A program made the translations under genes and the position numbers. The notes under the pieces are model-generated. The model did no database searches. It was given only the letters and a program-made list of their open reading frames with translations, and was not told the DNA's origin. This document shows positions 5,620 through 12,043 of a DNA stretch of 12,043 bases, piece by piece (position 1 is the stretch's first letter; each line of letters starts with the position of its first letter). Origin of the DNA: Bacillota bacterium (GTDB lineage Bacteria > Bacillota > Clostridia > Christensenellales > Aristaeellaceae); assembly GCA_009787135.1 (NCBI GenBank), contig WRGP01000206.1, positions 1 through 12,043 of the forward strand. The letters run 5' to 3'.

Positions 5620-7035
5620 ATGCGTGACAGAATCGTTGTAGTGGGCGCGGACGTACCCAGCGGGCGCGCGGTGGCAAAGAAGCTTCGCGCGCAGCGTTAT
5701 TGCTGTACGCTGTTGGCGTCGGGCGCGACGGCGGGGGAAATCGCGCGTCTGGGCCCCGCGGGCGTCGTCCTCGCGGGGGAAGCGCAGGACGGCGCGCTGT
5801 TGCCGGACGCGGGCTTGCTCACCCTGGGCGTGCCGGTCTTGGCGCTGGGCTCCTGCGCGAGGGCGCTGCTTTGCCAGCTTGGTTTTCAAAGCGACGGGGA
5901 CGCGGTGGAGAACGCCGCGGTGCCCGTAACGTATATGAAATCCCCGCTGTTTGAGGAAGTCGCGGCAGGGGAGCGCTGGGTCACGCGGGCGGAGCCGTTC
6001 GCTGTCAGCGAACCGTATCGCCCAATCGCCGATGGCGCCGAATTTCCGCTGGCGTTCGCCAGCGACGCGGACAATGTGTTTTTGCTTCAGTTCCATATTG
6101 AGCGAAACGACCCGGACGGCATGGCGATGCTCAGGGCCTTCGCGGATATCGTATGCGGCTGTGAACCGTGGTGGACGGTGGAAAACATCGTCGCGGACGC
6201 GGAGAAAGCAATTCGTGAGGCGGCGGGCGACGGTGAAGCGATTTGCGCGATTAGCGGCGGGCTGGATTCCACGGTCGCCGCGATGCTGGCGGCGCGCGCG
6301 CTGGGCGACAGGGTGCGGTGTGTGTTTGTGGATACGGGGTTGTTTCGGCGGGGTGAAGTGGAGGAGGCGGAACGCTACTTTCGCGAAGAGCTTCACCTGA
6401 ACTTTTTGCGCGTGGACGCGAGGCGCCGGATTTTGCGGGCTTTGGCGGAATTGACCGAGGCGCGCGACAAATGGCGCGTGGTGGAAGAGGAAATCACGGC
6501 AAAGCTGGGGGAGGAAGCGCGGGGCGCGCCGGGCGTTACGGTGTTTGTCAAGGGAACGCAGTACTTGGATGTGCTGGGCACGGAGCGGAGGGATCAAGTG
6601 TGGCAATTCCCGCCGGTGGTGGAACCGTTGCGCGAGCTGTTCAAAGAAGAAATTCGTATGATCGGCGAGTTTCTGTCCCTTTCGCCCGCGCTGCTTTCGC
6701 GCCAGCCTTTCCCCGGCATGGGTTTGGCCAGCCGCATACAGGGCGCGGTGGACGCCGAGCGGCTTGAAGTTTTACGCGCGGCGGACACCATTTTCCGTGA
6801 GGTGCTGGCGGAATCAGGCCAGGGAAAACGCCTGTCACGCTATTTTGCCGTGCTCAGCCAAATAGACGGGCACGACGCGGTCATCCTGCGCGCGACACAG
6901 GGCGAGGAACTCCTCAGCGCCGCGCGGCTTCCGCATGATTTGCTGGAGCGTATTGTGGAAAGGATTTTACGGGAACTGCCCTCGGTGCGCAGGGTGCTTT
7001 ATGACATGACGCCGGGGATGGAGCGGTGGGGATGA
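5620..7035 (+). CDS. GuaA-like glutamine amidotransferase/ATP-pyrophosphatase, divergent paralogue
   Basis: The 471-residue protein has the GMP-synthase layout. Residues 1 to about 190 are a class I glutamine amidotransferase with a plausible triad C79 (LGSCARAL), H159 and E161 (QFHIE). Next comes an ATP-pyrophosphatase domain with the PP-loop SGGLDS at 212-217 and FVDTGLFRRGE, then a GuaA-like C-terminal domain (EPLRELFKEEIR, RQPFPGMGL, FAVL, LRAT). It is 40-50 residues shorter than usual GuaA. The SHHNVGGLP segment is replaced by RRDQVWQFP (323-331), the VGVMGD-x-RTY loop between FAVL (409-412) and LRA (423-425) is absent, and the terminal KPPGTIEWE becomes TPGMERWG. These segments contact XMP, so transfer of ammonia to an adenylated acceptor is likely but XMP as substrate is doubtful. 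It starts 21 bases after the GH127-like gene with a weak GAGAG site, so the two form one operon. Confidence 0.75.
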   Translation: MRDRIVVVGADVPSGRAVAKKLRAQRYCCTLLASGATAGEIARLGPAGVVLAGEAQDGALLPDAGLLTLGVPVLALGSCARALLCQLGFQSDGDAVENAAVPVTYMKSPLFEEVAAGERWVTRAEPFAVSEPYRPIADGAEFPLAFASDADNVFLLQFHIERNDPDGMAMLRAFADIVCGCEPWWTVENIVADAEKAIREAAGDGEAICAISGGLDSTVAAMLAARALGDRVRCVFVDTGLFRRGEVEEAERYFREELHLNFLRVDARRRILRALAELTEARDKWRVVEEEITAKLGEEARGAPGVTVFVKGTQYLDVLGTERRDQVWQFPPVVEPLRELFKEEIRMIGEFLSLSPALLSRQPFPGMGLASRIQGAVDAERLEVLRAADTIFREVLAESGQGKRLSRYFAVLSQIDGHDAVILRATQGEELLSAARLPHDLLERIVERILRELPSVRRVLYDMTPGMERWG

Positions 7036-7059
7036 GCGGGCCGGGTGCGTTATCAGCCC

Positions 7060-7091
7060 AAACCAGTCTGTAAAATCATCTGAGTTTTCTC
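7060..7091 (+). terminator. Weak possible terminator after the GuaA-like gene
   Basis: AAACCAG (7060-7066) can pair with CTGAGTTT (7080-7087), leaving one bulged A and a 13-base loop, followed by TCTCTC. It lies 24 bases after the stop codon in the 120-base gap between convergent genes. The stem is AT-rich and weak, and nothing better was found on either strand, so the call is tentative. Confidence 0.25.
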
Positions 7092-7155
7092 TCATAGAGA
7101 TAGAACGCTCCGCCTTCCCTTGGAATAAAGCACGCAGAGTCGCTCTTCAATCGGA

Positions 7156-8805
7156 TCACTTATACGCCTCAATACTTCTCAGCAGTTCAAACTCCCGTAT
7201 ATCCCGTGTGGAGCTGAACGGATATCGCGTGAGCATGATGCCTTCCCGCCAGTACAGCGGCAAAAACGGCAAATCCTCCGCCATTAGGCGCTGCACCTCA
7301 AACCATTGGTATTGAAAGTCGGCGGCGTCCGTCGCCTTGCGCAGAGCCTGCAGAATTTTGCTCATCTCGCTGGAATTATAGCGGGCATAGTTGGTGTTGA
7401 CGCTGGACAGGAGGAAGGTCGGGTCAGGAAGTACGTCAAAGTTGATCGCGCACAGGAACAGGTCGTAGTCGCCCACGTTGAGCTTGGCGGCCGCTTCCTC
7501 AAATTTGCCGTAGGGGATGATGCGAACGTTGATGCCTACCTCGCCCAGCATGGCTTTGACCTGATTGGCGACCTCCTTGCGCATGGAATTCCCGGCCTCG
7601 TCATAGTAGGACAGGCGCAGGCTCAATTCCTGCAAGCCGCTCTCGGTTTGCCTGATCCGAAAGCCATTTTCATTGAAATTCGTCCAGCCCAGCGCGTCCA
7701 GCAAAGCGCGCGATTCGTCGGGCTTGTAGGCGGGAAAGCCGCTGCCGGCGCGCTCGTTATACAGCCACGAGCCGGGCCTTTGCAGCGTGCCGCTTTCCAA
7801 TACCATGCCCTGGTATACGTTTGCCTTCAAATAGGGGATGTTGATGGCGTGCGCGATGGCCTGGCGCATCTGCAGCCCCTTCTCCTTATTGCCCAGCAGG
7901 GGAATGGCGAGATGGGTCATCAGGCATTCCAGCTGGCGGGTGGAGTAGGTATAGGAACTGGCGCGGTTGGAGACGGTGCCCCGGTACCGCACGGCGTCCG
8001 TAGAGCGCGTCATCATGATATCCACATTTTCCGCCTCAAAAGCGGCAAGCGCGGCGCTATCGGAGCCGTACCATTTGCAGACGAGCTCGCTGACATAGGG
8101 CGGCGGGCCGCCCCACCAGTTTTCGTTGCCGCGAAGCCATAGGGTATCGCCCGGCTTATAATAATCCACGCGATAGGGACCGGTGCCGGGCGGGTTCGCC
8201 TCAAAGGCGGACTGCGCCTGCAGCACAGGAAAGGTCATGGCATAGAGCAGGCCATAGTAGGGGCGGCTGGTAGTGACGCGCAAGGTGTGATCGTTGTCCG
8301 CGTCCACGCTCCAGGCGGTGACGACGTTGGAAAGCAAGGCGTACAGCCCTTTTTCGTTATTCGCCTTGGCGGCGTCCGCGGTGTCCCTGATGGCGTTTAT
8401 GGTCGCGCCGACATCATAGGCCGTCAGTTCACGGCCGTCATGAAAGTATACGTTTTCGCGGATGGAAAACAGCCAGGTCTTGCCGTCCGAGAGGACCTCC
8501 CAAGATGTGGCAAGCGACGGCTCGGGCCGCATGTCGTCGTCGATCACGATAAGGCTGTCATACACGAGGTCAAAGATGGAGACAGCGTCCCTGTCCATAA
8601 CGCGCAGCGGATACAGCTCCATATCCGCCGGCACGAACATGGCCACGCTCATGCTGGTGGGGATGTAGCTAAACGATGAGGCTGACGCGGCGGAAGGCGG
8701 CAGTGAAAGCGCGCACAGCGCGCACAGAAGTTTACGAAGCGCCGCCCGCGGGCGTAGGAACCTCCTCCTGGGCGTAGTAATGTTTGATGTAGATCGCATA
8801 GGCAT
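7156..8805 (-). CDS. ABC transporter oligopeptide/dipeptide-type substrate-binding protein
   Basis: The 549-residue protein is a family 5 extracellular solute-binding protein (OppA/DppA type), which captures peptides or similar solutes for an ABC importer. Landmarks are LATSWEVLSDGKTWLFSIRE followed by VYFHDGRELTAYDV, the GTGPYRVDYY and NENWWGG segments, and MRQAIAHAINIPYL. The length fits the family. The N-terminus is strange: 25 residues with PRRRFLR (12-18), close to a twin-arginine pattern, precede the hydrophobic LLCALCALSL and an ASA cleavage site, and no Cys lies in a lipobox. Gram-positive members are normally lipoproteins. The ATG at 8805 (or 8799) overlaps the transglycosylase gene by about 70 bases; no later in-frame start would keep the signal. 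No permease or ATPase gene is adjacent, though none can be excluded beyond the window. Confidence 0.85.
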   Translation of the reverse strand: MPMRSTSNITTPRRRFLRPRAALRKLLCALCALSLPPSAASASSFSYIPTSMSVAMFVPADMELYPLRVMDRDAVSIFDLVYDSLIVIDDDMRPEPSLATSWEVLSDGKTWLFSIRENVYFHDGRELTAYDVGATINAIRDTADAAKANNEKGLYALLSNVVTAWSVDADNDHTLRVTTSRPYYGLLYAMTFPVLQAQSAFEANPPGTGPYRVDYYKPGDTLWLRGNENWWGGPPPYVSELVCKWYGSDSAALAAFEAENVDIMMTRSTDAVRYRGTVSNRASSYTYSTRQLECLMTHLAIPLLGNKEKGLQMRQAIAHAINIPYLKANVYQGMVLESGTLQRPGSWLYNERAGSGFPAYKPDESRALLDALGWTNFNENGFRIRQTESGLQELSLRLSYYDEAGNSMRKEVANQVKAMLGEVGINVRIIPYGKFEEAAAKLNVGDYDLFLCAINFDVLPDPTFLLSSVNTNYARYNSSEMSKILQALRKATDAADFQYQWFEVQRLMAEDLPFLPLYWREGIMLTRYPFSSTRDIREFELLRSIEAYK

Positions 8806-9568
8806 TGACCACCCTGTTTACGTATTGTTCGGTCGAGGCGTAGGGGATTGTGTCCAGCGTGACCCCGTCGGCGGAGTATGCCGGATCCCTCAGCCAGCCT
8901 TGCACCGCGTTCTGTCCGGCATGGTAGCCGGCGGTTATTTTGACGATATCGCCGTCGAACATGCGCGAGAGGAAACCAAGATACCAGGCGCCAAAGCGGA
9001 TGCTCGTCTCGGCGTTGAAGAGGCTGTCCGGCGTGTAGTTGTCTTTCTCATGGAGGCGCTCGGCAATCCAAACGCCCGTATTTTCCATGATCTGCATGAG
9101 GCCGCGCGCGCCTACGCTGGAGACGGCGGACGGGTCAAAGCGGCTTTCATGATAGATGACGGCGGCGACAAGGGCGGGGTCAACGCCCGCTTCCGAAGCG
9201 TAGTCCTCAATCATGCCCCGGTAGGGAAATTTATACTTCGCCTTTTCCTCCGCCCATTGCCGAAGCCTCCGCGCCTCCGCGCGTTCAAGCTCATACACGC
9301 GCCAGGCGTTGATGCCGGCCGCCAAGGCCATGAGAAACATCGCGATGAGCACAACCGCCATGAGGATCCACGTGATGGGCGGCTGCCTGCCCCAAAAGGT
9401 CTTTTGGGGCGGCGCCTCTATAATGGCGCCGGTATCCTCCCAGGCGCCTGCCGGCGTGAAGGCGGGGCGCGCCAAGGGCGGCGATTTCAGCTGGCCGCCA
9501 ATTTGCGCGTGAACCTGAGCGCGCCGCGCGGCGCTTCGGGGCTGGCGGACGGGCCGCATGCCGTTCAT
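8732..9568 (-). CDS. Membrane-anchored lytic transglycosylase (GH23, SLT domain)
   Basis: The 278-residue protein has a basic, Pro/Arg-rich cytoplasmic N-terminus of about 64 residues, one transmembrane helix (about 65-86), a short charged helical linker (90-112) and an SLT domain (about 117-265). Typical marks are VIYHESRFDPSAVS with catalytic Glu141, GARGLMQI (153-160), the YHAG version of the usual YNAG (215-218), and IPY then YVNRV. The enzyme would cleave peptidoglycan glycan strands outside the membrane with formation of 1,6-anhydromuramic acid ends, in growth or wall remodelling. The start at 9568 was chosen because its ATG overlaps the coaE stop as TGATG; an in-frame ATG at 9604 would overlap coaE by 37 bases. 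The order polA-coaE-lytic transglycosylase is, from general knowledge, common in Clostridia. Confidence 0.9.
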   Translation of the reverse strand: MNGMRPVRQPRSAARRAQVHAQIGGQLKSPPLARPAFTPAGAWEDTGAIIEAPPQKTFWGRQPPITWILMAVVLIAMFLMALAAGINAWRVYELERAEARRLRQWAEEKAKYKFPYRGMIEDYASEAGVDPALVAAVIYHESRFDPSAVSSVGARGLMQIMENTGVWIAERLHEKDNYTPDSLFNAETSIRFGAWYLGFLSRMFDGDIVKITAGYHAGQNAVQGWLRDPAYSADGVTLDTIPYASTEQYVNRVVNAYAIYIKHYYAQEEVPTPAGGAS

Positions 9569-10143
9569 CACCGCACCCCCGCCTTTGCGAGCGCCCTTTG
9601 CCAATGGGCTTCCAGCAGCGCGGCGGTCGCCTCCTTGGGGCCGGACGTGTCAATGGCCACATCCCCGCGGCGAAGCTTTTCTTCCGTAGGCATCTGACTT
9701 TCGACACGCAGGAGCGCTTCCGCTTCCGTCAGGCTGTCGCGCTTCATGACCCGGCGCAGCTGTTCCGGGCCGGGCACATGCATCACCCACACCTCGTCCG
9801 CGATTGTCTCCATGCCGGTTTCATACAGAAGGGGAACGTCCGCCACGCAAACAGGCTTTGCCGACGCGGCGATCGCCTCGTGAACGGCCTTTTTTACGAG
9901 GGGGTGCACGATCGCGTTGAGGGCAAGGCGCGCCTCTGTATCCGAAAACACGACGCGGCCCAAGGCTTTGCGGTCCAGCGTGCCAAAGCGCCTGAGAATC
10001 GCTTTCGCGGCCGCGCCGCCGGGCGATGTGAGGGAGCGCGCTATTTCGTCGGCGGCGATGACGTCCGCGCCCAACGCGCGCAGGATCTGCGCCGCATGGG
10101 TTTTGCCGGACGCGATGCCGCCGGTTAATCCGATTACGTACAT
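9568..10143 (-). CDS. coaE: Dephospho-CoA kinase
   Basis: The 191-residue product catalyses the last step of coenzyme A synthesis, ATP-dependent phosphorylation of the 3'-hydroxyl of dephospho-CoA in the cytosol. It has the P-loop GLTGGIASGKT (5-15), the acceptor-site segment VIAADEIAR (28-36), LDRKALGRVVFSD (56-68), HPLV (80-83), DVPLLYE (102-108), the lid region KRDSLTEAEALLRVESQMP (134-152) and AIDTSG (163-168). Length is normal for the family. The start at 10143 (MYVIGL) is set by AGAGAGGA about eight bases upstream; longer in-frame versions only add sequence with no homology to the family. It is transcribed with polA upstream and shares its stop codon with the transglycosylase start. Confidence 0.95.
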   Translation of the reverse strand: MYVIGLTGGIASGKTHAAQILRALGADVIAADEIARSLTSPGGAAAKAILRRFGTLDRKALGRVVFSDTEARLALNAIVHPLVKKAVHEAIAASAKPVCVADVPLLYETGMETIADEVWVMHVPGPEQLRRVMKRDSLTEAEALLRVESQMPTEEKLRRGDVAIDTSGPKEATAALLEAHWQRALAKAGVR

Positions 10144-10255
10144 GGGTTGGTTCCTCTCTGAGCGCATGGTATGCATTCTTTCGCGAAAAATTTCTTTTTT
10201 CCTATTGCCTTTGAAAATAAACGGCCAAAGTTTGGAGATTCTTGCAGAAATAAGG
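10144..10255 (-). other. polA-coaE spacer with a 7-bp inverted repeat
   Basis: The 112-base gap is AT-rich compared with the genes. GGCCAAA (10223-10229) and TTTGGCC (10259-10265) are a perfect inverted repeat spaced by 29 bases, the second arm lying in the last polA codons. On the minus strand the repeat is followed by GTTTATTTTC, so a weak terminator or attenuator is possible. No clear promoter for coaE was found. Confidence 0.3.
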
Positions 10256-12043
10256 CTATTTGGCCGCAAACCAGGTTTTGCCGCTGTGAACATCCGCCTT
10301 GAGCGGCACGTCGAGCGTCAGGACACCCTCCATGCACGCGGCAAGCAAGGCGGCGACCGTGTCACGCTCCGCCTCCGGGCATTCCACGATCAGCTCGTCA
10401 TGCACCTGCAGGATGAGGCGGGCCTCAAGGCCGCGCGCCGTGAGCTCATGGTGCGCCTTGACCATGGCGAGCTTGATGATGTCCGCCGCCGCGCCCTGCA
10501 CCGGCGTGTTCATGGCCGCGCGCTCGCCAAAGGCGCGGGTGTTATAGGCGGCGCTGGTAAGCTCGGGCAGAGGCCTGCGGCGGCCAAACAGGGTCTGCGC
10601 GTAGCCGAGCGCCTTGCCGTCGGCAACCGCTTTGTCCATAAACCGTTTCACGCCCGGGTACCTTTCAAAATAGCGCGCGATGAAATCCGCCGCCTCACCG
10701 CGCGAGACGCCGATATTCCTCGCCAAACCGAAATCGCTGATGCCGTAGACAATGCCGAAATTGACTGCCTTTGCCGCTGACCGCATCCGCGGGGTAACCT
10801 CGGCAAGCGGAACGCCATAGACCTCCGCCGCGGTGGCCAGGTGAATATCCCGCTCGTTTCGAAACGCGTCGATCATGCCCGCGTCGCCGGAGAGGTGCGC
10901 CAGAATGCGCAGCTCGATTTGGGAGTAATCGGCGTCCACGAGCGTCCAGCCGTCCCGCGCGATGAAAGCGCGGCGTATCTCGCGGCCCATGTCTGTGCGG
11001 ACAGGGATGTTTTGAAGGTTCGGCTCGTTGGAGGAGAGGCGGCCGGTGACGGTGGCGGTCTGATCGAAGCTGGAGCGCACGCGGCCGTCCGCCTCAATCT
11101 TGAGCGTAAGGCCGGTGACGTATGTGGCGTTGAGCTTGGCGACCTGACGGTATTCCAGCAGCTTTTCCACGGCGGGATGCCGGTCGCGGAGGGATTCCAG
11201 CGTCTCGGCGTCCGTGGAATAGCCGCTCTTTGTTTTGCGGCCCGCGGGCAGGCCCAGGCGTTCGAACAGCACCTCGCCCAGCTGTTTGGGGCTGTTGAGG
11301 TTGAACGGCTCTCCGCCCGTCAGTTCAATGATTTCCGCGCGCAGGGCGCTTTCCCGCGCCGTAAGCGACGCGCCCAGGCGGTGTAGTTCCATGCGGTCCA
11401 CAAAAAAGCCCTCGCGTTCCATGGCCAGCAGCACGCGCATGAGCGGCATTTCCATCTCCCGGTAGAGCGGCAGCATGCCATAATCCGCGAGGGCGTCCGC
11501 TTGGCTTATGCACAGATCCCACAGCGCGCGGGCGTCCGCTTCACCGCCCGTCAGGCCGGAGAGCGATTTGGCGGGCCTCTGCGGGTCAAGGAGCCAGCCG
11601 GCCAGAAGCGCGTCGTCCCGCACACACGTGCCGTCAAAGCGCAGGCCCATGCTGTCAAGCGCGTGCAGCAGCGCTTTCGCGCCAAACACGCGCAAGGCGC
11701 TGGGGCGGCTGAACAACGGCGCCAGCGCCGCAAAAGCCGCCTCCGGCTCCATGCCTTCGGACAGCAGATTTTGCCGGATGGGAACGCGCGCCCAGCCGCT
11801 TTCCGCGGCGAGGGTGAGGTCGCCGTCCCAGTGAAGGGCGGCCACGGGCGCGGCGAGCAGCGTTTCATACGGGACAGGGTCGCCCCACGCCCGTGCTTTG
11901 GGCATGGGAGCCGCCTCTGCGGGCGAGGGCTCATAACCGCGCGCGGAGATCAGCTTGTCCAAGCGGGGCAGGAGCGAGCGGAAGCCAAGGGTTTCAAACG
12001 CCGCCCTGCCGCCGGCGAGGCTGCCCAGGCCGCAATCGTCCAG
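10256..12043 (-). CDS. polA: DNA polymerase I, C-terminal 595 residues (5' end outside window)
   Basis: The frame is open to the window edge, so this is the C-terminal part of a family A polymerase used in Okazaki fragment maturation and repair. The first visible residues (LGFRSLLPRLD) are the end of the 5' nuclease region. Next is a 3'-5' exonuclease-like domain in which the usual DTET motif is replaced (VAALHWDGDLTLA), so proofreading is probably absent, as in Bacillus and Thermus enzymes. The polymerase domain is intact: motif A DYSQIELRILAHLSGD, O-helix motif B with KAVNFGIVYG, and motif C QVHDELIVE with the catalytic Asp. The O-helix residue that governs dideoxynucleotide discrimination is Phe. 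It is the first visible gene of the minus-strand cluster with coaE and the transglycosylase. Confidence 0.95.
   Translation of the reverse strand: MDDCGLGSLAGGRAAFETLGFRSLLPRLDKLISARGYEPSPAEAAPMPKARAWGDPVPYETLLAAPVAALHWDGDLTLAAESGWARVPIRQNLLSEGMEPEAAFAALAPLFSRPSALRVFGAKALLHALDSMGLRFDGTCVRDDALLAGWLLDPQRPAKSLSGLTGGEADARALWDLCISQADALADYGMLPLYREMEMPLMRVLLAMEREGFFVDRMELHRLGASLTARESALRAEIIELTGGEPFNLNSPKQLGEVLFERLGLPAGRKTKSGYSTDAETLESLRDRHPAVEKLLEYRQVAKLNATYVTGLTLKIEADGRVRSSFDQTATVTGRLSSNEPNLQNIPVRTDMGREIRRAFIARDGWTLVDADYSQIELRILAHLSGDAGMIDAFRNERDIHLATAAEVYGVPLAEVTPRMRSAAKAVNFGIVYGISDFGLARNIGVSRGEAADFIARYFERYPGVKRFMDKAVADGKALGYAQTLFGRRRPLPELTSAAYNTRAFGERAAMNTPVQGAAADIIKLAMVKAHHELTARGLEARLILQVHDELIVECPEAERDTVAALLAACMEGVLTLDVPLKADVHSGKTWFAAK

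Noticed and set aside
3943..6606. Very long open frame (887 codons) on the minus strand opposite the GH127-like and GuaA-like genes
   Set aside because: Its translation is extremely Arg/His/Pro/Gln-rich with no domain pattern, and it is antisense to two genes with clear family motifs. It is what GC-rich codon bias produces on the opposite strand.
7306..8142. 278-codon plus-strand frame opposite the peptide-binding protein gene
   Set aside because: Antisense to a protein with unmistakable family motifs; no promoter or ribosome binding site.
8761..8769. Perfect AGGAGGAGG on the minus strand inside the end of the transglycosylase gene
   Set aside because: No ATG, GTG or TTG follows at a usable distance in the frame of the binding protein. 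It encodes Gln-Glu-Glu-Val of the upstream protein and is probably accidental.
10256..11962. polA starting at the Met at 11962
   Set aside because: The frame stays open to the window edge with polymerase-family sequence (FRSLLPRLD), so that Met is internal and the gene is only partial here.

Overview
The window looks like a chromosomal piece of a GC-rich, Gram-positive-type member of the Clostridia/Bacillota. This is inferred from strong AGGAGG-type ribosome binding sites, many signal peptides with a Gram-positive look, and the polA-coaE-lytic transglycosylase order on the minus strand. No tRNA, rRNA, CRISPR array, transposase or integrase was seen.

Layout. (1) Bases 1-128 (minus) hold the first 42 codons of a xylulokinase-type FGGY sugar kinase, cut by the window edge. 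A 551-base divergent region follows, with a good sigma-70-type promoter facing right and a weaker one facing left. (2) Bases 680-3724 (plus) carry three exported proteins of no recognised enzymatic function: one with two SH3-like repeats at its C-terminus, one with an internal duplicated motif, and one all-beta-looking protein. They are separated by a hairpin-T-tract terminator and a long, regularly mismatched hairpin, and closed by another terminator. Their base composition is visibly more AT-rich than the rest of the window. (3) Bases 3923-7035 (plus) hold a clear promoter/operator region and a two-gene operon. The first product is a DUF1680/GH127-like (beta-L-arabinofuranosidase family) protein that has lost the Cys-Cys motif. 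The second is a GuaA-like glutamine amidotransferase/ATP-pyrophosphatase that keeps both catalytic cores but lacks several XMP-binding segments of true GMP synthase. (4) Bases 7156-12043 (minus), convergent with the pair, hold polA (3' part of the gene), coaE, a membrane-anchored GH23 lytic transglycosylase and an oligopeptide-type ABC substrate-binding protein. The last three genes are tightly packed or overlapping.

The most unusual part is region 3. Two enzyme-family proteins, both missing residues needed for the textbook reaction, share one promoter with a 16-base palindrome at the predicted transcription start. This could be a repurposed, regulated two-gene system, but its chemistry cannot be read from the sequence. 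The polA-coaE-transglycosylase block is ordinary housekeeping. The peptide-binding protein behind it is odd in lacking a lipobox and an adjacent permease.
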